Positions 36,860 through 44,681 of a DNA stretch of 44,681 nt are shown here, one piece after another. The first letter of the stretch is position 1. The number at the start of each line of letters is the position of its first letter. The notes beneath the pieces are model-generated. The model made no database searches, was not told the DNA's origin, and saw only the letters and a list, made by a program, of their open reading frames with translations. The DNA comes from Rhizophagus sp. LPA8_4_AMF (lineage: Eukaryota > Glomeromycota > Glomeromycetes > Glomerales > Glomeraceae). The translations under genes and the position numbers were made by a program. Where the stretch lies: NCBI GenBank assembly GCA_021464525.1, contig JADRCO010000190.1, forward strand, positions 1 through 44,681, read 5' to 3'.

Positions 36860-38966
36860 TTAATTATGATAAGATTTCTTTTTCCATCCGTTCATATCTT
36901 CATATTCATTTCCTATCCGTGCTTTATTCTTCCCTTTGACTTTTGAATTTCGTCCCATATTCGAATTATTTGTACTACTGGGGATAATTACATTGTTCGA
37001 AGAATGATCTGACCTCGTTGAGCTTTCAGGTTGTTGAGTTTCAAGTGTTTTTGTGCTAATGAAACTCTCCACCTCAGAATCCACCAAGTAAATTAATTCA
37101 TCATCTTCCATGTCAGAAGAATCAGAACGTGCGGGTTTATCAACTGTTACTACATCAATTTCTTCATCTTCATCTTCATCTTCGTCTTGTTTTATTTGAT
37201 TATTCTGAGAATATTCTGCTTCTTCTTCACTTGCAAAATCAAATTCATCTTCTCTTTCTTCATACACTATATTATCATCAATCTCTTTAAATGCTGGATC
37301 CCAACAAACCCAATCTTCTTTATGTCGTGTTGTCCATGTATACATTGTTCCTTCCATGTCTACTGATATGATTATTGGCTGTATAGGATGTTGAGCCAGA
37401 TCTATACATGTTTCATTTGGTCCTTGTAAAACCTGTACAAGCCTAGTAGTCCTTCTATCCCATATAAATATTTCATGTGCCGCTAATTTTCCAGAACCTT
37501 TTTTTTTTTTAAAAAAAAAACTTTACTTAATGACAATTTTTAATTAAAAAAACGTAAGTTTAAATAAAAGAAAAACGAACCTCCTATTAAATAGTCACCA
37601 TTTTGACTGAAACAACATTGATTCCAATTATCTTTATTGACGGTTTCCGCAAATTGTAGTTCAGGGTTAATATCTATTCTTTCGTCATCTAACCCATAAA
37701 GTCGAATAGTTTTGTCCGAAATATTAACAGCAATAACTCTATTATAATAAAAATATAAATAAACAAAAAAAGTCATCACTTTAGACAAGAAAAATAATGA
37801 ATTTATAAATATCACCACATATGTCTTGGCAACCGAGAATCTACACATACTTCCCGTTACGGCTAACTGATATATTTCTTATAGACAAGTGACTTAGTTT
37901 TGGATTGTCTAGTATCTAAAATTATACGTACAAAGAAAAAAAGCTCATAAACAAAATCTATAACTAAAGTATTAAAAATAAAATAAAACAAATAAATTTA
38001 CTTACTCTTCGAGTGTTTGGATCGATTACATTCAAGTAACCTTTATTCGTTCCTGTAAGAATTCGGTTACCACGCTTATCGTATCGACACACAACTGTTT
38101 TACTATATATCGGAGTATTATTGCCTAACATCAGTAACAAGTAAGTTTTTTCTAGCAGTTTTACTTAACAAAAGTAACAGAATTGGAAAGTTTTTCTTGA
38201 TACTCACTGTATATAAAGAGTTGAATTCGTTGTTTCTTCACTGCTGCTGTTATTCGCGTCAGGTGAAGACCCTGCGTTCGTTGGTAATGGAAACCGTCGT
38301 ATTGTATCTCCTATTTCTACAATTACCGGTGAATCTTGGTATATTGAGGCAACAAAAATAGAACTATCATTGACGATTGAGCCGCGATATGCTCAAATTT
38401 ATTTTCTCAATGAAAAACAAAGGAATTAAATATATACTGACTTATTTCTTGGGTGCATTTCAGCCATAAGTACTGGCCCATCAAAACGGATCCACTTTTG
38501 AGTGCCTTTTGTTATATCCCAATAGACACATTTGTGGTCTTCACCGGAAGAGAGGATACATCGACCATTACGTGACCAGCTAATTGAATTTGAATTAAAG
38601 AGATCATTTGTTTTAAAAATTCATAATAAAATTATCTTTTTAGAGTGAAATTACCTTACGCTAGTCACTGAGTTTACATGACATCTCATTTTACGAATAA
38701 TACTCATTGATTGAAAGTCCCATACTATACAGTAACCATCGGAACAACCGCCTGCTAACATCGTGCCCCGTTTATTGAAGCTGATACAACGAACAGGTCC
38801 ATCTCTTACAGTCGCTTCAAGTTTCGCAGGATAATCCGATTCGAAAGGACCTTGAATTATTAGAAATTGTAGGAAAAACGGTTAGTAAAAAAAAAAGAAA
38901 CAGAAAATAGATCTCTTAATAAATGAAAGATGTTTATACGAACTTACTTCTTAGTTCTAGATTCAT
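36860..38966 (-). CDS. RBBP5/Swd1, WD40 subunit of COMPASS (H3K4 methylation)
   Basis: Scaffold WD40 protein of the SET1/MLL methyltransferase complex. Eight exons: 38966-38948, 38850-38655, 38579-38442, 38363-38208, 38102-38006, 37915-37851, 37738-37581, 37497-36860; 488 residues. WD repeats are seen in order: VRCISFNKRGTMLAGGCSDG, VTSVSWSRNGRCILSSGEDH with CVYWDI, CRYDKRGNRILTGTNKGYLN, then NQCCFSQNGDYLIGGS and HEIFIWDRR. After the propeller come the hallmark RBBP5 hinge (CWDPAFKEIDDNIVYEERED) and an acidic stretch with EEIDVVTVD, the segment that in RBBP5 activates the methyltransferase through ASH2L. The tail is Ser/Asn-rich and ends basic. Exon 5 was set at the acceptor ATATATAG|TAAAAC because the nearer AG at 38134 breaks the frame. 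The gene is divergent from Nse3, with starts 298 bp apart. Confidence 0.92.
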
Positions 38967-39264
38967 CACTGAAACTTTAAAAAAGTTATTGGTTATAAAG
39001 TTTATGTAAAAGATAGTTTGACAAAAGTATTAAAAGGTTTGTAAAAAAGTTAAATTTTACAAGCTAAAGGGAAGTATAATTAAGTGTTCGGTGATGCGAC
39101 ACAGTCACAATTGATTGTGACACCTACGATGTTAATGTTAAAGTAACATGTGATATCTACATAATTCCATAAATTGCAAAAGACTAATGACTAGTGACTA
39201 CGCGTTCGCGAACCTGTTTTTATATAGCTAAAACTCTCTTATTAAACATATCATTTCACAAATC
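38967..39264. promoter_or_regulatory. Divergent promoter, RBBP5 / Nse3, with ACGCGT
   Basis: 298 bp between the two starts. ACGCGT at 39200-39205, followed by TCGCGAA, lies about 60 bp above the Nse3 ATG. ACGCGT is the MCB site bound by MBF to drive G1/S genes in yeasts; its use here is inference. Confidence 0.35.
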
Positions 39265-40797
39265 ATGGTACGTATCTTTTTGTTATAAAATTTTTATTAA
39301 TTATTTAGCTAAGCGTTTGCCTTTTATTATAGAGTTCAAGGAGCAGCAGACGCAATCGGAGTGTAATAGCTGTAAGTTTATTATTCTTATATTAATATTT
39401 AGGTCAATATAAATAAGTTAACTTTTAACAGGATGACGAAACAGAGGCAGGTCCTAGTAGACCAACAAGACGCACAGCTTTAAGGAAGGAAGGAACCGTC
39501 AACGCTCGTAAACGAAGACGACAAGACGAAGAAGAATCTGAAGCGTCGTCTAATGAAGAAGGTTCTGTTGATCAACATTCGACTCTTACTGAAAAAGCGG
39601 CTCAAAAATTGACTGCAGAAGTAAAGGAATTTTAATTGTGTATATATGTGTGTGTATGTTAGTTATATACCTTTTTTTAACAGGAGCTAGAGCGCAAAAT
39701 CAAGGATGTAGTACGACTTGCTCTGTTCTCGGAATTTCGAAAACAACCAATAAAGAGAGAAGATATTGTGAAAAAAGGTAATCACATCGGATTAGATTAT
39801 TTAACTATAATGTATTTGAACCAAAAAAAATAATAATAATAAATCTTCTTTATCATTAGTATTACACGAACATTCAAGAGTTTATTTTGAAATCGTATTT
39901 GATAAAGCTCAAGAGCGCCTTGAAGATATTTTCGGAATGAGATTGGCGGAATTGCCTAAAAAATCATTTGGCACGGGAGGGGCACGTAAACGTAAGTTAT
40001 TATAGTAAATTAAAATTTGATGTATATTATTTAACTCTCGTTTGTAAATGAAATTCTAGCTGTTAATAATAAGGATAAAACTTTAAAATCGTATGTCTTG
40101 AAAAATGTTCTTCCGCAAGAGTATAAAGAAACCGACATAATAAACTGGGGAAAAAATGAACAAGATATTATGGGATTACTCACAGTCATTCTCAGCTTGA
40201 TTCATGTGAACGGAAGAGTTTTATCAGACGGTAAACAATTATGTTTTATATATTTAACAAGTTTATAATTTTATTAATTAATAATAATAACAATTTATAA
40301 ATGTTTTCAGATCAACTTACTCATTACTTTCGTCGTTTGTATCTTGTTGGCAATGATAAATTTGATTTAGAGAAACTATTATCAACATTTGTCAAACAAG
40401 GCTATTTGGATAAACAAAAAACAAGTAGGACTGATCAGTCGCAGAATTCAGAAAAAGACCCTCTTGAATATCGTTGGGGACCTCGTGCAAAAATTGAAAT
40501 GCCAGAGAATAATCTTATTAAATTTATTCGAGCAGTAAGTAACTATTTAATTATTTTACATTAAATTGGCTGTACCAACCTTCATGAAAATTCATGAAGA
40601 AATTGAGTTCACCACATCAAAACTTAAACGGGTTTGATTTTATAAAATCTACCCTGATACCAAACTCAAATTTGAATGTATCTATTAGTAATTATGTATT
40701 TTTTTTCTTAATTAAACTCTAGTTATTTGGTCATGATGTCCCTCCTGATTTCGATAAACAAATTGAAAGATCATCTGGAATAGAGCTGGCTTCATGA
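39265..40797 (+). CDS. SMC5/6 complex subunit Nse3 (MAGE domain)
   Basis: MAGE-family winged-helix subunit of the SMC5/6 DNA-repair complex, partner of the Nse1 RING ligase and Nse4. Eight exons: 39265-39267 (ATG only), 39333-39371, 39432-39620, 39684-39777, 39860-39991, 40060-40230, 40311-40534, 40723-40797; 308 residues. A basic, disordered N-terminus (SSRSSRRNRSVIA, then ARKRRRQDEEESEAS) precedes the MAGE domain from about residue 90: IKDVVRLALFSEFRKQPIKR, HSRVYFEIVFDKAQERLEDI with FGMRLAEL, then KTLKSYVLKNVLP and IINWGKNEQDIMGLLTVILS, and DPLEYRWGPRAKIEM. These are the diagnostic MAGE/Nse3 signatures, and the length is typical. The first intron directly follows ATG (ATG|gtacgt ... tag|AGTTCA). 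Confidence 0.93.
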
Positions 40798-41145
40798 TTA
40801 ATTCATTAATTCTAACGAATATTATCTTGATTGTCTCCTTGTTATCAAGAAATCTTATGTTTCCATATAATAGATTAATGATTGACTGTATAAATTTGAT
40901 TTGCTATATAAAGTGATTATCCCCAAATTCGATTCCAGAATTCTGCATATTTTATTTATTTATTTTATTAATTTTTATTTGTTTATTTATTATTTTCGCC
41001 GCTGACCATTTGCGCGTAAAAATTGAAATTTTGAACTAAGCGCTCTGCAGGGAAAGTTTTTTTTTCATTCAACCCTTCATTTTTTTAAAGCAATGCGCTA
41101 TATGGTTTAATTATTAAAACTCGCTGATATACCGAAATATCATCT
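40798..41145. other. Convergent 3' intergenic region
   Basis: Between the Nse3 and RING-protein stops. It includes a TTTATTTATTT run near 40951-40990, and nothing else is recognised. Confidence 0.45.
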
Positions 41146-43601
41146 TTAGGGGATATAAACTCGAGAATATCCTTCTACTGTTCGGCGACAGCAAGGACAA
41201 GACCTGTTAGAATTACAATGAGCAATGTTAGATAATTACGAAGAATATGTATGAAGTAGTTTTGCGATTTAATAAACGTACTTAAACTTGCGCTGAGCCA
41301 TCATTTCGCGACACTAAGATTTTTATAAAATTGTTATTAAATAAAAAAATAAAATTAAAAAAAAAAATGAAAGAAAAATTTTATTATTCTTTAGACATAC
41401 TTCATTACAAAGCGCGAAACATCCACACGGTTTTAAGAGACATTGACGAGCTTCCCCGTGGCAGACGACACAGACACGATCTGTAATTGGCTGTGTATTA
41501 AAACCACGTGGTATACGCCTCTCATGAATTAATGCCATTAATGCAGCTGATTCATCTAATGAAGTTGAAGACATCGATGTCTGTGTAATCCTTCGATATT
41601 GCGTTCTTGTTAGAATAGTAGAATGCATCAAATGTGCGAGCAATGATTGCATAATTGAGTTTGTTGTTGAACTGGATGTAGAAGGCTGTTGATCATCATG
41701 TTCTCTAAGATCATTTCCTAATAACATTAATTCATCTCCAGGTATTACGGAATCTTCTTCATTATCTTCATTATCCTCATCATCTTCACTATTTACATTT
41801 TCTTCATGGCCAAAGTCTGAATCAGGTTCATCGTTTTCGACATTCGATAAGTTACTATAAACAAAATCATCATCTTCTTCGTCGTCCTTGTCTTCTAAAT
41901 CCTCATAAAGAAATTTGTGATATATCTCTTCATCCCAATCTATTTCTTCTGACTCTCCAATATCAGTAGTAGCAGACTGTTGATTATTATTATTTTGTAA
42001 AGGTTGACGTCCGCCAGAAAATGACCAAATCCAGCTAACGAATCTCATAATTATATCTACAAAGACCTGAACAATTTGTAAAACAAAATTTGACCAGACA
42101 ATAACACGGCGTGGACCCCCATTAGATTCCGTAGAAGTCAAATCGTTAATGTCTTGTTGCTCATTGTCATATCCACATGTTGGTCTACGTTTATTAGAGG
42201 TTTCGATTGAAGTCCTTGACTTTCTCTTTTTTGAACGTTCAAATATTGTCCCTAAAGGTACAGCTATTGGCGGAAGTTCATTTCGAAACCCGTCAACACG
42301 ATTTGTTTCGATCACTATAGTACCAATCCTGTATAAAGCCATTGTATAATCTTCATGAAGAGATGGCATCGATCTGGCATCCAAAAAAAAAGTTCGCCGT
42401 ACGTTGCCACCAGTTACAACATATGCAATAATATGAAGAATAACACATATCAAAATAATGGCAATCAAAGCTAATTCAGGAAATCTAGCAAAACTTTGCA
42501 GAATTGGATATGTTTCTGATCTATAAAATAGTGCATACGCATAATGAACTACAATAACCCGAAAATTTGTTAGAGAAAATGGTGTTGGTAAAATGCTAAG
42601 AAAATAGTAAAATGATATATCTTACTAATCCCGGCTACCCCAACAAAAGTCGTAGGGATGAGTCGATATTGAATACCACGTGGATGAAGGTAAAGCACTT
42701 CAAGGAAGAAGATGTCCAGCACTTCTAGAAAAGCTATGAGAAGTAGATCAGTGTTTGACGTGTTCGGAGTTACATTACAAAAGTAATGAAATAACAAAGC
42801 GTATTCGTAAAGTGTTGTGCTTTGTTCCCTTCCAGGCAAACTAAGTGAATTGACCAAAATGTATAAGTATTATAATTGAAATAATATCAATATATCAAAA
42901 CTAATCTAAAGAACAATATTCTAGTATGCATATATTTTTCTATTACGACTTTTTTTTTGAACAAAAGTCTGAAAAGGCATTTAAAAATTATTCTTTAAAC
43001 CAGTTCATCTTTAAAAAATAACAATTAAATTTCATCATACCTTCTATTTTCAAGACTTGAATGAAACGCCTTCATCACATACACGGCTGATAATGCCTTT
43101 AAAGTCAACCATAATGCTTGATGATCGGTATAATCAATGCCATAATTAAAAAGCCATTGTGAAAAATATGGTTGTAAAGAAGGAATGCTTATAGTGAGTC
43201 GCGACAAAAGCACGCATGCTGCCCATGCCATTAAATAAAAACAAGGCAGACGAATCAAAAATCGAGTTTTTTTCGATAATGGGTGTGGGTTGCGAGGTGA
43301 TACAATTGCATTTATCCTATTATTCAAAACATTCTATAATTTTAAACTTTTATTATTAGCAAAGTAAAAGATATAAATATAAGTAAAAATAGTATAAATA
43401 GACTCTTACGACGAAAATTGCTAGATACAAATGATTTGAGTATAAAAAGTTCCATAAGGTAGGCTGGCGCGGTTCCAACGGTCGACCATCGATGTCTACT
43501 TCTTCAACTCCAGGAAGCCACCGCATTACATTGTCCACGGCTTTTGACACGACCTCTATCATAAAGTCAAAAAAACTTATGTCCTCAAAGTCCACACTCA
43601 T
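41146..43601 (-). CDS. Multi-span membrane RING protein, Asi1/Asi3-like E3 ligase
   Basis: Six exons: 43601-43410, 43333-43041, 42840-42626, 42548-41401, 41313-41282, 41203-41146; 645 residues. Hydrophobic spans include LPCFYLMAWAACVLLS, LLLIAFLEVLDIFFLEVLY, FPELALIAIILICVILHIIA and VLQIVQVFVDIIMRFVSWIW. A very acidic Asp/Glu-rich loop follows, and then a C-terminal RING (about 590-645) spread over three exons: CVVCHGEARQC, PCGCFALCNECR and SCPCCRRTVEGYSRVYIP. Eight Cys ligands are present, with Cys in place of the usual His (CGCF). Yeast Asi1/Asi3 are inner-nuclear-membrane RING ligases with this plan and a similar PCGCFA..C..CR core, so nuclear-envelope protein degradation is the likely role. 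ATG 43601 is the first ATG in frame, but the frame stays open upstream with a hydrophobic stretch, so an extra 5' exon is possible. Confidence 0.75.
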
Positions 43602-44267
43602 TTGCTTACAGTGTATTGGCTTTTGTTGCGAATCTTCAAATGAATCGTTTTGAAAGGAAGTTCGAAAATAAACAAACAACACTAGAGTTGTGCAGTAGTT
43701 AAATACAATGCGATCCGCAGTTGAAAATCAAGTTGTCAGCCCCAAATTAGCCCACCTTGATGGAATCACGCATTTTACGCGTCCAATCATTAGTCACATC
43801 AAGTTTTGTACAATTGTTAATATTAAATTTCAATAGGTTTCTTTATATTATAAAAAATCAAATCAAATTCATAAAATAAAATTATTTCTTCTTGCTAGAA
43901 AAATAATTTAATGATACGTAATTAACCAATCATTTGCAATTATTATATGCGGGTATCGATCTTTTGAATAATTGATATTTTTGCCAGTTAAAAATATTTC
44001 TGTAGTATTTAGATTGGATTTCAATTTTTTATTCTTTTATGAATGAGGGACAGATTATAGTAAAATTCCATCATATAGCCAACTAGCTAACTACCGGATA
44101 GATGTAGTAAAAGTGCAACGCGTGGCAGTACTATATGGATGTGGTGTAACATTTACTTTCGTGAATATGAAATTTTTTATGAAGTATTAATAATTACTAA
44201 CCAATTTTAATATATATGTTTTATACAAATGAAATAAAAGTGTACACATAGTAAAAAATTTTTAGCA
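43602..44267. other. 5' flank of RING gene; no further gene seen
   Basis: The open frame above the RING-protein start (to about 43725) encodes a hydrophobic segment, FNYCTTLVLFVYFRTSF. ACGCGT occurs at 43777-43782 and 44118-44123. Beyond that nothing is recognised. Confidence 0.45.
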
Positions 44268-44273
44268 TAGACA

Positions 44274-44393
44274 TTATACATGCTGCCCAAATTCAAAATT
44301 GCCAATCCAAATCCCAAATCCTAAATTCAAATCCCAAATTCCAAATCCCAATCCCAAATCCCAAATTATATTGAATTTTGGCAACATGTATAA
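44274..44393. mobile_element. 120-bp inverted-repeat element with CCCAAAT array
   Basis: The element begins TTATACATGCTGCCCAAATT and its reverse complement begins TTATACATGTTGCCAAAATT, so the terminal inverted repeats are about 25 bp with few mismatches. It is flanked by identical TAGACA on both sides (44268-44273 and 44394-44399), a 6-bp target-site duplication. The middle (about 44300-44370) is a degenerate tandem array of AATCCCAA / CCCAAAT units. There is no coding capacity, so it is a non-autonomous element. Confidence 0.8.
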
Positions 44394-44538
44394 TAGACAT
44401 TTGTTTTTATCAGAATTTTAATTATTTTTAATTTGTATCTATAAGTTAACTGTAAAAATTCGTATATATATTTTGCATATTCTCCATTCTTTATTAATAT
44501 ACTAATATATTAAATAGAGTTTATATAACAAAAACTCT

Positions 44539-44681
44539 CAGTGTTTTTGAAAACAAATTGTATTATTCATTCTACATCTAGAGCTTGGAACCGTCCAAAA
44601 AAACCTTAGCCGGTTAAAAACCGGTTAACCAAGAGCTTAACCGGTTAATTAACCGGTTAATATGAAAATTATTTAAAAAAA
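44539..44681. mobile_element. Possible left end of hAT-like element with AACCGGTTAA palindromes
   Basis: From CAGTG at 44539 the sequence leads into four CCGGTTAA-type units at 44610-44660, two of them in the palindrome TTAACCGGTTAATTAACCGG. hAT ends often begin CAGTG or CAGGG and carry repeated AACCGGTT. The right half lies outside the window, so terminal repeats cannot be matched. Confidence 0.4.

Noticed and set aside
38102-38134. RBBP5 exon 5 starting at the nearer acceptor before 38134
   Set aside because: It shifts the WD40 frame; the acceptor before 38102 restores YDKRGNRILTGTNKG in frame.

Overview
The window is nuclear DNA from a strongly A+T-rich, intron-dense fungus. Short GT-AG introns, single-copy eukaryotic housekeeping genes, a Con-6-type conidiation gene, an Asi-like RING protein, a Sel1-repeat fragment and many small inverted-repeat elements fit an early-diverging fungus. 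An arbuscular-mycorrhizal (Rhizophagus-like) genome is my best guess; that is inference, not proof. All exon models were built by hand from splice signals, reading phase and family knowledge.

Layout. 1-1.6 kb: a nested hairpin repeat and degraded sequence. 1.6-3.7 kb (-): a Msg5-like dual-specificity phosphatase. 5.4-7.2 kb (-): proteasome ATPase Rpt6, with a pogo/Tc1-type mini-element inside one intron. 7.3-8.3 kb (+): an organelle-type EF-P, divergent from Rpt6. 8.4-13.5 kb (-): a 23-exon, roughly 1097-residue alpha-solenoid protein, tentatively MMS22L-like, whose stop lies 32 bp from the EF-P stop. 14.6-15.5 kb (+): a small protein resembling only the C-terminal part of XMAP215/ch-TOG. 15.8-18.0 kb (-): chaperonin CCT6. 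18.5-19.8 kb (-): an ING-family PHD protein. 21.0-21.6 kb (-): a TMEM170-like membrane protein. 22.0-24.3 kb (+): a three-repeat Myb protein with four C2H2 fingers. 25.0-25.8 kb (-): ribosomal protein S18 (uS13). 26.0-26.3 kb: a Sel1 fragment. 26.9-27.3 kb (+): a Con-6-like gene behind a duplicated promoter block. 28.3-28.8 kb (+): a secreted, Kex2-type tandem-repeat peptide precursor. 29.3-36.8 kb: gene-poor, decayed transposon-like DNA. 36.9-39.0 kb (-): RBBP5/Swd1. 39.3-40.8 kb (+): the Nse3/MAGE subunit of SMC5/6, divergent from RBBP5. 41.1-43.6 kb (-): an Asi-like membrane RING ligase. The right end holds a 120-bp inverted-repeat element with 6-bp target duplications and the start of another palindromic element.

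The gene-rich parts serve proteolysis (Rpt6, the RING ligase), folding (CCT6), translation (S18, EF-P), and chromatin or genome maintenance (RBBP5, ING, Nse3, possibly MMS22L). They do not form an operon-like system; the gene order looks like ordinary fungal synteny. The most novel-looking items are the repeat peptide precursor, the Myb-zinc-finger fusion, the stand-alone ch-TOG C-terminus, four genes whose first intron sits in or right after the start codon, and several undescribed miniature inverted-repeat elements.
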